A DNA stretch of 64,000 bases from assembly GCF_000025985.1 (NCBI RefSeq), contig NC_003228.3, positions 1,674,001-1,738,000 on the forward strand, read 5' to 3'. Made by a program: the position numbers and the translations under genes. Of the stretch, positions 25,976-35,790 are shown in pieces. Under the pieces are notes generated by a model that did not search any database, was not told the DNA's origin, and saw only the letters and a list, made by a program, of their open reading frames with translations. This DNA is from Bacteroides fragilis NCTC 9343 (GTDB taxonomy: Bacteria; Bacteroidota; Bacteroidia; Bacteroidales; Bacteroidaceae). How positions within the stretch are numbered: the stretch's first letter is position 1; each line of letters starts with the position of its first letter.

Positions 25976-27283
25976 ATGATAAAACTTTATTTAAAACAAT
26001 CGTGGATGCTGATCCGGCAGAACAAACTGTTCAGTAGCCTCTATGTGCTGGGCACGGGGCTTGCCATTGCCATGACAATGATCATTGCCATCGTGTATTA
26101 TATTAAAATAGCTCCTATCTATCCGGAAGTGAACCGTTCGCTGACGATGCGGATGAAAGGGGTAAGCGCCATGCATGTCAAAGGAGGGGGAAATTCATAT
26201 TCCTGTTCTTATGAAATGCTGAAAGACTGGTTCTATCCATTGCAATCGGCGGAGCTGGTTACCGCTGTAAACGAACACTTTCTGACCCGGAAGGGATCTT
26301 ATATACAACCGGCCGGGGGAGGCGAGCAAATACCGGCTCTGGTAAAGTATACCGATCCTAATTTTTTTCGGTTGTTCGAGTTTGAATTTCTGGATGGGAA
26401 GCCTTTCTCGGAGGCCGATTTAGCCAGTGGGATTCGTAATGTAGTACTTTCTGACCGGATGGCCCGCCGCATTTTCGGCAGGACCGATGTGGTAGGGCAG
26501 ACGTTTAAGCAAGACTTTAAGGAATCCAAAGTGGTCGGTGTGGTACGTGAGGGTAGTTATCTGTTGCCGGCATCTTACGGACAAATCTATATGCCGTATT
26601 CTTGTTTGCCGGGATACGACAAAAACAATGATGGAAGTCATAAGGTCGGTACTTATGTCGTTTACTTCAAGGTTCGTCAGAAAGAAGATATGCCGAAACT
26701 TTATGCGGAAGTCAACGAACTGGTGCGTAAATACAATACTTCCCAGAAAGAGTATACAGTAGATATCTTTCATCAACCGGATCCGTATTGGCAGACATGG
26801 TTCAGAGAGGGCAATACGAACGAGATTGACTGGGCATCGGTCATTAAACTGTATGGAGGGGCGCTTTTGGCGTTGTTGCTGGTGCCTGCCATCAACCTGA
26901 GTGGCATGATATCCAGCCGTATGGACGATCGCCTGGCGGAAATGGGGATACGAAAAGCGTTTGGAGCCAACCGGAAACAATTGTTGAACCAGGTGTTATG
27001 GGAGAATCTGCTTCTTACCTGTATCGGTGGATTGATGGGACTTATTGTTTCGTGGGGACTGCTTGTGCTGGGGCGCAATTGGGTGTTTAGTCTGTTTGAC
27101 AAATATCCGACAGTCATATCCGACGGAGTCGATGTGGCTATCAATCCGCAAATGCTGTTCAGTCCTTTGATGTTTTGCGTAACGTTTGCTTTTTGTTTGA
27201 TACTGAACCTGCTTTCCGCATGGTGGCCCACATGGCGTTCGTTGCACAAAGATATTATTGATTCACTAAACGAAAAGAAATAA
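25976..27283 (+). CDS. MacB/FtsX-type ABC permease, type A, pair 2
   Basis: 435 residues. N-terminal MIKLYLKQSWMLIRQN, TM1 (about 20-43), a long periplasmic domain, then PAINLSGMISSRMDDRLAEM leading into GIRKAFGANRKQLLNQVLWE and the last two TM segments. It is most similar by eye to the pair 3 type A protein, with the same LFSSLYVLGTGLAIAMTM / LFSSVYVLGTGLGIAMTM stretch, indicating recent duplication. It starts 18 bases after the previous gene and has no own promoter. Confidence 0.87.
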   Translation: MIKLYLKQSWMLIRQNKLFSSLYVLGTGLAIAMTMIIAIVYYIKIAPIYPEVNRSLTMRMKGVSAMHVKGGGNSYSCSYEMLKDWFYPLQSAELVTAVNEHFLTRKGSYIQPAGGGEQIPALVKYTDPNFFRLFEFEFLDGKPFSEADLASGIRNVVLSDRMARRIFGRTDVVGQTFKQDFKESKVVGVVREGSYLLPASYGQIYMPYSCLPGYDKNNDGSHKVGTYVVYFKVRQKEDMPKLYAEVNELVRKYNTSQKEYTVDIFHQPDPYWQTWFREGNTNEIDWASVIKLYGGALLALLLVPAINLSGMISSRMDDRLAEMGIRKAFGANRKQLLNQVLWENLLLTCIGGLMGLIVSWGLLVLGRNWVFSLFDKYPTVISDGVDVAINPQMLFSPLMFCVTFAFCLILNLLSAWWPTWRSLHKDIIDSLNEKK

Positions 27284-27286
27284 AAT

Positions 27287-28573
27287 ATGATACGACTAAT
27301 AATGAAAAACCTCTGGGCCCGCCGCCGGAAGAACGGATGGTTGCTGGCCGAATTAATATTGGTATCGATTGTCACATGGGTGATTGTTGATCCGTTGGTG
27401 GTGCTGACACATGACCGGAATTTGCCGGAAGGCTATCGTCCCGATCACCTTTTCCTGCTTCAGTTGGCTTCATACCCTGCCGGGTCGGAGCAATTCCGTG
27501 CCGAAGAGAATGATACATTGGCGCGTAAAGCCAATTTCGAACGGTTGCTCAATAAACTCAAACACTACGAGGGAGTCAAGTATACTACTTTCATCTTGAA
27601 CGAACAGTATCCTTCGGCACTTTCCATAAGCAACGGCAACACGATGTTCGATACCATTCCGGTCCGCACTCTCCGTCTTGCCTTTATACCTCATACCGAT
27701 TATTTCCGAACCATGGGGATGGAGGGAGCCGAGGGTATGACGGCCGAACAATTGGATAACCGTGATTTCCTGTGGACCGAATCGGTGCTGACAGCGGATA
27801 TCTCACAACGGCTGAAAGACGGAAAACCGCTTTACGGACGCCGCCTTGGAAACGGGGACGAGGAAGACTACCGGGTGGGGGGAGTGATAGCTCCTGTTCG
27901 CTACCGGAGTTATATGCAGCCCATGCCCATAGAGTTATATGTGTATGAAGAGTTTCCTGATTATATGTACTATTATATTCCGCTGATAGCTTTGCGTATA
28001 GACGATCATTTGTCGGAGAAGGTTTTCTTGCATCACTTCCGTGAGTGGATGAATAAGGAGTTGACAGTCGGTAACTATTATGTGAAGTCAGTGCAGTCGT
28101 TTAGCGACATTCAGGAGCAGCATGAATTTTCCGAGGGTATCACCAATCAGTATCGTCTGAACCTGGCTTTGGGTATCTTCTTTTTAGTGAACCTTTGCCT
28201 GGGAGTAGCAGGAACTTTCTGGATGCAGACCCGTTCACGCCGTGAAGAGGTGGGCATCATGCTTTCTTTCGGCGGTACTCCTTCACACATCACCCGCCTG
28301 CTGTTATACGAGGGTTGGATACTGACCACATTGGGTACGTTGACCGGCTGTTTACTCTATTTGCAATACGCATTGAGGGACGGACTTTATACTACCTGTA
28401 ACAGTGCGGAAGAGGCAATGCCTGCTTACTGGATCAACCACTTCGGCCTGCATTTTACGGCGGTTACTCTGATCGTATATCTCTTGCTGCTGATTGTAGT
28501 TTCCATCGGAATCTGGATGCCGGCACATAAACTTAGCCGTATCAGTCCGGTAGATGCGCTGCGTGACGAATGA
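27287..28573 (+). CDS. MacB/FtsX-type ABC permease, type B, pair 2
   Basis: 428 residues. Basic start WARRRKNGW before TM1 (ELILVSIVTWVIVDPLVVL), periplasmic domain, coupling loop FWMQTRSRREEVGIMLSFGG and a C-terminal SPVDALRDE tail. Its ATG is three bases after the stop of the type A partner, so translation is probably coupled and equal expression is likely. Confidence 0.87.
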   Translation: MIRLIMKNLWARRRKNGWLLAELILVSIVTWVIVDPLVVLTHDRNLPEGYRPDHLFLLQLASYPAGSEQFRAEENDTLARKANFERLLNKLKHYEGVKYTTFILNEQYPSALSISNGNTMFDTIPVRTLRLAFIPHTDYFRTMGMEGAEGMTAEQLDNRDFLWTESVLTADISQRLKDGKPLYGRRLGNGDEEDYRVGGVIAPVRYRSYMQPMPIELYVYEEFPDYMYYYIPLIALRIDDHLSEKVFLHHFREWMNKELTVGNYYVKSVQSFSDIQEQHEFSEGITNQYRLNLALGIFFLVNLCLGVAGTFWMQTRSRREEVGIMLSFGGTPSHITRLLLYEGWILTTLGTLTGCLLYLQYALRDGLYTTCNSAEEAMPAYWINHFGLHFTAVTLIVYLLLLIVVSIGIWMPAHKLSRISPVDALRDE

Positions 28574-28598
28574 TCACTCGTTAAACCCATAAGACAGT

Positions 28599-29906
28599 AT
28601 GATTAAACTTTATTTCAAACAAGCCTGGCAACTGCTGAAACAAAATCCTTTGTTCAGCAGTGTGTACGTGCTTGGTACAGGATTAGGCATTGCCATGACC
28701 ATGAGCTTGGTGATCATTTATTACATCAAGATGGCACCGGTCTACCCCGAAGAGAACCGGAACCGAATCCTGGTGAGTAAAGGGATGACTGCGATAGAGC
28801 AAGGCGATGAAAATAACTGGTTCAGTTCGAATGTATCTTTTCAGACGGTGAAACGCTTCTATTATCCGCTAAAGAGTGCCGAGGCTGTGGGGTGTTCTTT
28901 GGACGGGCATACTACATCGCTGCTTGAACTGCCGGAGAGTAAAGATCTGAAAGAGGTACAGGTGAAACTGGTAGATGCCGGATTCTGGAAAGTTTTCAGC
29001 TTCGCTTTTGTAGATGGTAAGCCGTTCACCCGGGCTGATTTTGATTCCGGATTGCGCAAAGCCGTTATTTCCGTAACGTTGGCTCGCCGGCTTTACGGAG
29101 ATAATGCTCCGGTGGGCCGTACCTTTGTTCTCGACTCGGACGAATATCAAGTGTGTGGCGTGGTTAAAGATGTGTCCTTCATTACTCCTGCTACGTATGC
29201 CGACATCTGGTTGCCGCTGACGGTAGATGCTGAGGTCGTAGAGGAGAAAGAGGGTAGTTATGAGTTGATTGGAAATCTGAGTGTTTATATGTTGGCACCC
29301 TCTGTCGGTTCGAAAGATAAGGTTGCCGGGGAAGTGCGGGATGCGTTCCGTAAATACAATTTCTCTCAGAAAAAGTACAAGGTCGATTTATATGGACAGC
29401 CCGTATCTTATTGGAAAAGCACTTTTTATGAATATTGTAATTCGGCACCCGATTGGGGAAAACTGATACGGACGTATGGGACTATCCTGCTGGCTTTGCT
29501 TTTTGTTCCTGCACTGAATCTGGCAGGAATGATCGCTTCGCGGATGAAACGTCAGCTTTCTGAAATGGGTATACGTAAGGCTTTCGGGGCCTCCAAAGCT
29601 TCGCTCCTGATGCAGGTCTTTTGGGAGAATCTGTTTCTTACGGGGCTTGGAGGGTTGTTGGGCTTATTACTTTCGTATCTGATTGTCTATTGCGGGCGTA
29701 ATTGGTTACCCGACCTGCTAAGTGCATATTCGGATGTGATACCCGAGGGAGTTGACAGTTTCTTAACTCCCGGTATGTTGCTGAATCCTGTGGTGATAGG
29801 CATTACATTTCTGGTCAGCTTGATACTGAATGTGCTGTCGGCTTTGATTCCGGCCCTACATGCTTTGAAGAAAGATATTGTATATTCGCTTAACGATAAA
29901 AGATAA
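28599..29906 (+). CDS. MacB/FtsX-type ABC permease, type A, pair 3
   Basis: 435 residues. MIKLYFKQAWQLLKQN start, TM1, periplasmic domain with FWKVFSFAFVDGKPFTRADF (a motif repeated in all type A proteins of the locus), and the coupling loop EMGIRKAFGASKASLLMQVF. It ends in KKDIVYSLNDKR. The length is identical to the pair 2 type A protein. It follows the previous gene by 25 bases. Confidence 0.87.
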   Translation: MIKLYFKQAWQLLKQNPLFSSVYVLGTGLGIAMTMSLVIIYYIKMAPVYPEENRNRILVSKGMTAIEQGDENNWFSSNVSFQTVKRFYYPLKSAEAVGCSLDGHTTSLLELPESKDLKEVQVKLVDAGFWKVFSFAFVDGKPFTRADFDSGLRKAVISVTLARRLYGDNAPVGRTFVLDSDEYQVCGVVKDVSFITPATYADIWLPLTVDAEVVEEKEGSYELIGNLSVYMLAPSVGSKDKVAGEVRDAFRKYNFSQKKYKVDLYGQPVSYWKSTFYEYCNSAPDWGKLIRTYGTILLALLFVPALNLAGMIASRMKRQLSEMGIRKAFGASKASLLMQVFWENLFLTGLGGLLGLLLSYLIVYCGRNWLPDLLSAYSDVIPEGVDSFLTPGMLLNPVVIGITFLVSLILNVLSALIPALHALKKDIVYSLNDKR

Positions 29907-29912
29907 ATAGCT

Positions 29913-31184
29913 ATGAACCTGATGATGATACTCCGCCAACTGTGGAACCAGCGTGCTGCCAACGGATGGATTCTGGGCGAACTGGTGGTTGTGACTTATT
30001 TCTTATGGGGAGTAGTCGACCCTGTGTACGTATTATTGTCCGACAAGGCATTGCCTGACAATTACGACCTCACTGATACTTACTTGCTGAGCATAGGTGC
30101 ATACTCTGCCAATCATACCAGATATAATCCGGAGTTGGATTCGGACTCATTGAAACAGGTTGATTTTATGCGTATTGTAGATCAGGTACGCCGCTATCCG
30201 GGAGTCTCTGATGTGACTGTCAGCTTTTTCAATTCATATCCGCAAAGCGGTACCTGGAATGGAGGACAGCTTTTCAATGATACGATCTTTGCAAATATAC
30301 AGCAGATGACATTTCTTTCCGGCACCGACTATTTTGGAGTCTTCCGGATACATGATGCCCGGACGGGAGAAATACCTCCGGTGCTTGCGGAAGGAGAACA
30401 GGGAATCTATCTGACTCCTGACGTTGCCGAAAAACTGTTCGGTGAAAAGTATCCGCAGAACAAATGGATACATTGGGGAGACAGTACCCGTAAATCTCCG
30501 TTGACTGCTGTAATCGATCCCTTGCAAATCAGGAGTATCAGTCAGCCCGGTCCGTTGGTATTCAAAGCTACTTCTGAATTAATCCATCTTCCGGGAGCGG
30601 CCCGCATCTGCTTCCGCGTACGTGACGGACTGGCATCACCAGCTTTCACCGAGACTTTTAAGCGTGAGATGCGTCCGCGGATGCAGATCGGAAACTATTA
30701 TCTGGCGTCACTCACGGATTTTGAAACGGTGAGTAAACACTTTGAGTATTATATGGGAACTACGGGCACTATCCGTTTGCAGATCATCCTTGCTTCATTT
30801 TTTCTACTCTGTGTGTTCTTGGGGATGGGCGGTACTTTTTGGTTACGTTGCAACTCACGGCGGGAGGAAATGGGAATTTACATGACGATGGGGTCTACTC
30901 GCCATCGGTTGATCCGGCAATTTCTTCTGGAGGCCTGGTGGATGGTTACTATTGCATTTGTAATAGGAGCCTTGGCGCAATTCCAAGTTGTATATCTCAA
31001 TGGTTTTGCATTTCCGCCGGATGATCCGAATCCGGATTATATACAGAATCGTCCGGTGTTACACTTCCTTATTGTATCAGCCATTTCATATATTTTGATC
31101 CTGGCTGTTTCGTTTGTGGCTACTTACATCCCGGTGTCGAAAGCTGCCCGGATGAATCCTGCGGATGCTTTGCGGGACGAGTAA
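29913..31184 (+). CDS. MacB/FtsX-type ABC permease, type B, pair 3
   Basis: 423 residues. WNQRAANGW start, TM1 (ELVVVTYFLWGVVDPVYVLL), periplasmic domain, coupling loop FWLRCNSRREEMGIYMTMGS and tail NPADALRDE. It is the last gene of the adaptor-led run; a large inverted repeat follows at 31199. None of the six permeases upstream has an ATPase beside it, so they must borrow one of the two ATPases encoded further on. Confidence 0.87.
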   Translation: MNLMMILRQLWNQRAANGWILGELVVVTYFLWGVVDPVYVLLSDKALPDNYDLTDTYLLSIGAYSANHTRYNPELDSDSLKQVDFMRIVDQVRRYPGVSDVTVSFFNSYPQSGTWNGGQLFNDTIFANIQQMTFLSGTDYFGVFRIHDARTGEIPPVLAEGEQGIYLTPDVAEKLFGEKYPQNKWIHWGDSTRKSPLTAVIDPLQIRSISQPGPLVFKATSELIHLPGAARICFRVRDGLASPAFTETFKREMRPRMQIGNYYLASLTDFETVSKHFEYYMGTTGTIRLQIILASFFLLCVFLGMGGTFWLRCNSRREEMGIYMTMGSTRHRLIRQFLLEAWWMVTIAFVIGALAQFQVVYLNGFAFPPDDPNPDYIQNRPVLHFLIVSAISYILILAVSFVATYIPVSKAARMNPADALRDE

Positions 31185-31198
31185 TCAAACTTAAAATT

Positions 31199-31280
31199 CA
31201 CCACGGATCGGCAGATTGCACCGATATATCATGTAGACGATCTATCATTTCTTCTCCGTGCAATCTGCCGATCCGTAGTG
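31199..31280. repeat. 23-bp near-perfect inverted repeat at the end of the permease run
   Basis: Left arm 31199-31221 (core CGGATCGGCAGATTGCAC) and right arm 31258-31280 (core GTGCAATCTGCCGATCCG) pair over 23 bases with one G-U/mismatch. A 36-base AT-rich loop separates them. It lies between convergent genes and may be a bidirectional terminator, but the arms are unusually long and perfect and there is no T-run. Confidence 0.75.
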
Positions 31281-31331
31281 AAAGACGTTTTCGGTATATT
31301 TAGAAATACGTTTCATAGCCCGGTGGAGTTG

Positions 31332-32231
31332 TCATACCTGAATGACCCTATATTCTGTCGGTGTACAGCCGACCACCTTTTTAAATATCCGTGTGAAATG
31401 TTGCGGATATTGGAATCCCAGTTCATAAGCGATTTCACTGACAGTTTTTTCCGAAGCCAATATCCTTTCTTTGGCTATATTGATTATTTTTCCCTGAATG
31501 TATTCCTGAGCGGTCTTTCCGGTTTCCTTTTTAATCAGATCGCCGAAATAGTTGGATGACAGGTTTACCTTGTCTGCGAAATATTTAACTGTGGGCAATT
31601 TTTCGTTTGGCGATTGTTCACTTTGGAAATAGACATCGAGTAGGTCTTCGAACTTCATCAATACATCTTTGTTCACTTTCGAACGTGTCACGAACTGACG
31701 TTCGTAGAAACGCATGCAATAATCCAATAACAATTCGATATTTCTTGCGATCAGGCGCTTGCTATGCTTGTCTATCGGACGGGACAACTCCTGTTGTACC
31801 TTGTCAAGGCAATCCTGAAAAATCTTTTTCTCGTCGTCCGAAAGATGCAGGGCTTCATTCGATGCGTATGAAAAGAACGAGTAGTGCTTGATTTCCTGTC
31901 CCAAAGACGTGCCGCGGATAAGGTCGGGATGGAAAAGTATTCCGTGTGACATTGGGCGTACACCATCGTTTAGCTTTACTTCGACTACTTGTCCCGGTGC
32001 GAAACTTGTCACTGTGCCTTCCTGATAGTCATACATTTGCCGTCCGTAACGCAGATCGCCACACTTTGTCTGTTTCAGGAACAGAGCGTATAATCCATAA
32101 TTGAGAGTGAAATGTGTGGGAAACACTGTGGCTTTCGACAAGTCGACTACCGTTACCAAAGGGTGCAATGTCTCGAGACCATACATTTTATTATACTGGT
32201 CTACCGAGTTGAGCTTGATTACTTCTTCCAT
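31332..32231 (-). CDS. AraC-family transcriptional regulator
   Basis: 299 residues. The N-terminal half is a cupin-type ligand domain. The C-terminal AraC domain has the two helix-turn-helix motifs (VKYFADKVNLSSNYFGDLIK and VSEIAYELGFQYPQHFTRIF). It is encoded against the transporter array, between the adaptor-led permease run and the first ATPase unit, and has its own -7 element. A role in the array is possible but not shown, because the array promoters are sigma-54 type and would not need an AraC activator. It could regulate an unrelated target. Confidence 0.85.
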   Translation of the reverse strand: MEEVIKLNSVDQYNKMYGLETLHPLVTVVDLSKATVFPTHFTLNYGLYALFLKQTKCGDLRYGRQMYDYQEGTVTSFAPGQVVEVKLNDGVRPMSHGILFHPDLIRGTSLGQEIKHYSFFSYASNEALHLSDDEKKIFQDCLDKVQQELSRPIDKHSKRLIARNIELLLDYCMRFYERQFVTRSKVNKDVLMKFEDLLDVYFQSEQSPNEKLPTVKYFADKVNLSSNYFGDLIKKETGKTAQEYIQGKIINIAKERILASEKTVSEIAYELGFQYPQHFTRIFKKVVGCTPTEYRVIQV

Positions 32232-32257
32232 AGGACATCTGGTTGTTTATTCTGTGA

Positions 32258-32265
32258 CAAATGTA
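32258..32265 (-). promoter_or_regulatory. -7 element TACATTTG for the AraC gene
   Basis: On the minus strand TACATTTG matches TAnnTTTG exactly, 27 bases before the ATG. It is divergent from the sigma-54 promoter of the first ATPase gene. The rest of the 32232-32547 gap is taken up by that promoter region. Confidence 0.55.
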
Positions 32266-32390
32266 AGAATTTTCATTATATGTAGTATGGGTGAGGAGAT
32301 TAAAACAGGAATAGGGGTAAAAATATCCGTAATTAGGGTTGTATCGTCGGCGTTTTTCCTGCCAATGTACCCGAAATTAATAGAACTTTT

Positions 32391-32425
32391 AGTTCACCAA
32401 CGGGCAGTATGTTCATTTTCGGACA
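32391..32425 (+). promoter_or_regulatory. paired activator sites upstream of ATPase 1
   Basis: The main dyad TGTTCATTTTCGGACA (32410-32425) has a weaker copy AGTTCACCAACGGGCA (32391-32406) exactly 19 bases upstream. The layout matches the other three sigma-54 promoters of the locus. Confidence 0.65.
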
Positions 32426-32470
32426 CCCAACTCTCTGCTTAATATACGATTTATGAGGAAGTTATCTGTT

Positions 32471-32486
32471 TGGCATACCATTTGAT
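32471..32486 (+). promoter_or_regulatory. sigma-54 promoter (TGGCATACCATTTGAT)
   Basis: TGGCAT-N5-TTGA with 10 bases between the GG and GA. It is 46 bases downstream of the activator dyad and 62 bases before the ATPase ATG. It is nearly identical to the element at 35893. Confidence 0.7.
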
Positions 32487-32547
32487 TCTATCTCGTCTGT
32501 GTGGAATCGATATAGAACAAAATGAAACATCTAAATAAACTAAAGTT

Positions 32548-33213
32548 ATGATTACATTAACCTCTCTTTCTAAAATCTATCGTACAAACGAGATTGAAAC
32601 AGTAGCCCTTGAGAATGTCAACCTGAAAGTTGATCGTGGTGAATTTCTTAGCATTATGGGACCTTCCGGTTGTGGCAAATCGACTTTACTGAACATTATG
32701 GGTTTGCTTGATGCCCCTACCGCAGGGACAATAGAGATAAACGGTACACATACAGAGGGTATGAAAGATAAAGAACTGGCCGCTTTCCGTAATAAAACGC
32801 TTGGTTTTGTATTCCAGTCCTTCCATCTGATAAATTCACTTAACGTAATGGATAATGTGGAACTTCCCTTGTTGTATCGTCATATAGCTTCTTCCGAACG
32901 TCGTAAACTGGCACAAGAGGTTCTTGAGAAGGTCGGTTTGAGTCATCGCATGCGTCATTTTCCGACACAGCTTTCCGGCGGTCAGTGCCAGCGCGTTGCC
33001 ATTGCCCGTGCCATTATCGGTAATCCTGAGATCATCCTTGCCGACGAACCTACCGGTAACCTGGACTCTAAGATGGGTGCCGAGGTGATGGAATTGCTTC
33101 ATCGCCTGAATAAAGAAGACGGACGCACCATCGTAATGGTAACTCACAATGAGGAACAGGCCGGACAGACTTCACGTACCGTCCGGTTTTTCGACGGACG
33201 TCAGGTACAGTAA
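32548..33213 (+). CDS. ABC transporter ATPase 1 (LolD/MacB type)
   Basis: 221 residues, a single nucleotide-binding domain. Walker A GPSGCGKST at 38-46, Q-loop FVFQSFHL, signature LSGGQCQRVAIARA, Walker B ILADEPTGNLD and H-loop VMVTHNEEQA. It would power the MacB-like permeases, which have no ATPase domain of their own. It differs from ATPase 2 (35947) at only a dozen or so residues, and the first 60 bases of the two genes are almost the same, so one is a recent copy. Its own sigma-54 promoter and tandem activator sites lie upstream. Confidence 0.94.
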   Translation: MITLTSLSKIYRTNEIETVALENVNLKVDRGEFLSIMGPSGCGKSTLLNIMGLLDAPTAGTIEINGTHTEGMKDKELAAFRNKTLGFVFQSFHLINSLNVMDNVELPLLYRHIASSERRKLAQEVLEKVGLSHRMRHFPTQLSGGQCQRVAIARAIIGNPEIILADEPTGNLDSKMGAEVMELLHRLNKEDGRTIVMVTHNEEQAGQTSRTVRFFDGRQVQ

Positions 33214-33254
33214 GCAATAAAGGAATGCAAAATACAATCTAATAAAAAGAGCTT

Positions 33255-34529
33255 ATGATTAAGCAATACTTTAAGCAGTCACTTGTTCTTCTTCAGCAGA
33301 ATAAGTTGCTGAGTGTTATTGCCATTATTGGTACGGCACTGGCCATTGCCATGATAATGTGCATTGTACTTATCTATCAAGCAAGAACAGCCAACTATGA
33401 ACCGGAGATAAATCGCGACCGTACCTTATCGATCGAGATGACGATTGCTCAGAAAATAGATGATAAAGGATGGAATATGGGGAATCAGTTATCACTGCGT
33501 ACCATTAAAGAATGTTTCTATCCAATGACTACGGCGGAAGCGGTGAGCGCCGTGCACTACAGCATGACGTCTTTGGCGGCTACTCCCGACGGAACCCGGG
33601 AAGGGAAGTGTGCGGTCAGTTATACGGATGATAATTTTTGGCGTGTATTTGGTTTCCGCTTTCTGCATGGTAAACCTTACGGGCAGGAATTTGTGTCCGG
33701 CGAGAAGAAACTGGTAGTGACCCGCTCGTTGGCTCGTCGTCTGTTTGGCATCGACAATGCGGTGGGACGTATCATTTCATTAGGATTTGTCGATTATACC
33801 GTCTGTGGAGTAGTGGCCGATGTGTCGGTATTGGCCGAGGCTGCTTATGCCGAGGCTTGGGCCCCTTATACGGCATTGCCGGATTATGAACGTAGTGTCA
33901 GCGAGGGTCTGCAAGGAGGATATTCATGTTATATCCTGGTACCCAAGGGGGCCGATCCGGATGTAGTTCGAGCCGAGGCACAACAGAATGTAGACCGTAT
34001 GAACGCCAATCAGAAAGAACTGAAATTGTTGCTTGGAGGTGCGCCCGACACCCGCCTGATGTCTTTGGCCCGTGATAATCCGTTTGATGATCCGGATACA
34101 TCGCGGTTGGTTCTGATTTATATCGTAGTGATTACCATCCTGTTGTTGGTGCCTGCCATTAACCTGAGCGGTATCACACTTTCGCGTATGCGCCGGCGGA
34201 TGGAAGAGATCGGTGTGCGACGTGCTTTCGGTGCCACTCGTGGAGAACTTCTCCGGCAGGTGCTCGCCGAGAATCTGGTTGTTACATTGATGGGAGGTGT
34301 ATTGGGACTGATCTTGTCGTACATAGCCGTGCTATGCATGCGTGACTGGTTGCTCAATACTTCTATGTCGGGGTATTATGGAGTGGACACTCAAGTATCC
34401 GCAGGTATGGTCATTCAACCGTTTGTATTTGTTTGTGCGTTATTGTTCTGCTTGTTGATGAATCTGCTGAGTGCGGGAATTCCAGCCATTCGTGTATCGC
34501 GCACCAACATTGTCAATGCCATTAAATAG
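33255..34529 (+). CDS. MacB/FtsX-type ABC permease, type A, pair 4
   Basis: 424 residues. MIKQYFKQSLVLLQQN start, TM1 (VIAIIGTALAIAMIMCIVLI), periplasmic domain with FWRVFGFRFLHGKPYGQEF, PAINLSGITLSRMRRRMEEI leading into GVRRAFGATRGELLRQVLAE, and the last TM segments. It follows ATPase 1 by 41 bases, presumably on the same sigma-54 transcript. Confidence 0.87.
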   Translation: MIKQYFKQSLVLLQQNKLLSVIAIIGTALAIAMIMCIVLIYQARTANYEPEINRDRTLSIEMTIAQKIDDKGWNMGNQLSLRTIKECFYPMTTAEAVSAVHYSMTSLAATPDGTREGKCAVSYTDDNFWRVFGFRFLHGKPYGQEFVSGEKKLVVTRSLARRLFGIDNAVGRIISLGFVDYTVCGVVADVSVLAEAAYAEAWAPYTALPDYERSVSEGLQGGYSCYILVPKGADPDVVRAEAQQNVDRMNANQKELKLLLGGAPDTRLMSLARDNPFDDPDTSRLVLIYIVVITILLLVPAINLSGITLSRMRRRMEEIGVRRAFGATRGELLRQVLAENLVVTLMGGVLGLILSYIAVLCMRDWLLNTSMSGYYGVDTQVSAGMVIQPFVFVCALLFCLLMNLLSAGIPAIRVSRTNIVNAIK

Positions 34530-34537
34530 AAGAAATC

Positions 34538-35787
34538 ATGATAAAACATTTATTGAAACAGATATGGGCCCAGCGCTCTGTCAACGCCTGGTTGTGGTTT
34601 GAACTGATGATTGTCTCAGTCTGCCTGTTCTATGTAATGGACTATCTGTACGTAACCGGAAGATTGTATGCCACTCCGCTCGGTTTTGATACCGAGCACG
34701 TTTATCGGGTAAAACTAGCTTCGATACCTCCCGGAGGAAAGGAATATAAACCCGGTGATACTGATAGCTTGAAGATAGAACAATGGTTCTCCATCCTTTC
34801 GCGCCTCAGGGCTTATCCGGGAGTAGAGGCCGTATCGCTGAGTATTGGTTCGCATCCTTACAATCAAAACAGTTCCAGCGGTTCAAGGGGGATAGATACC
34901 ACTTGGGTACACGGATATGTGTATAATGTATCACCCGATTATTTCCGGGTATTCCGCATCACTGACAAGCAGGGAAAAACCGAGTCACTTGTACAGGCGG
35001 CTACTCAGGAAAACACATGGATCATTTCTGCCGAAACCGAACGTGAGTTTTCCGCTAAGGGAACCGATGCACTGGGTAAAGGAGTGAAGAATTGGGGCGA
35101 GACAGAACCGACACATACCATTCGCGGTATATGCAATACCATCCGCTTTGATGATTTTTATCCGCTTTACCCTACTTATATCGAATGTCATTCGGAGGCT
35201 GCTTTGTTAGGGTGGAGGGGGAATAATGCGGAGTTTTGTGTGCGTGTCCGTCCGGATGCGGATGGTGTGGACTTTCCGTCCCGTTTCCGTAAAGATATGA
35301 AGGACAGCTTCGGGTCGGTAATTTTTATCTTCTGGATATTACCTCTTTTGACGATCTTCGTGAGAACTATTACCGCAGCAACGGGAAGATAAATGATGTG
35401 AAAACCCGGATTGCCGCTTTAGGCTTCTTCTTGCTGAACATTCTGATGGGAGTGATCGGTACATTTTGGATACGGACACAGCAACGGCGTTCGGAGATGG
35501 GACTTCGGCTGGCTTTGGGATCTACCCGTGCGAACCTCAGAAGTTTGCTGATCGGTGAAGGGGTTTTATTATTAATACTGGCCACGGTGCCGGCTGCTGT
35601 CATAAGTCTGAATCTTGCCTTTATGGATTTGCTGACCGATACGATGCCGGTTGTTACCGTCACCCGTTTCCTGATTGTGCAGGCTATGACGTTTGTGTCG
35701 ATAGTTGTCATGATCGTCATCGGGATTTGTATACCTGCCCGTCAGGTCATGCGTATTCAGCCTGCAGAAGCACTGCACGAAGAATAA
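34538..35787 (+). pseudogene. MacB/FtsX-type ABC permease, type B, pair 4, frameshifted
   Basis: The first frame (34538-35392) runs through WAQRSVNAW, TM1 and most of the periplasmic domain, then derails into a short unrelated tail after KDMKDSFG. From about 35311 the next frame continues the family sequence (GNFYLLDITSFDDLRENYY) into the coupling loop FWIRTQQRRSEMGLRLALGS and the PAEALHEE end. A missing C at about 35310-35313 (GCTTCGGGTCGG where GCTTCCGGGTCGG would keep frame and restore SFRVGN) explains the break. Otherwise the gene is undamaged, so the lesion is recent or a sequencing error. As written, the product lacks its last three TM segments. Confidence 0.85.
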
Positions 35788-35790
35788 GCA

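Noticed and set aside
24689..31184. Hidden sigma-54 promoters in front of permease pairs 2 and 3
   Set aside because: The gaps are only 3-25 bases and contain neither TGGCA boxes nor activator dyads.
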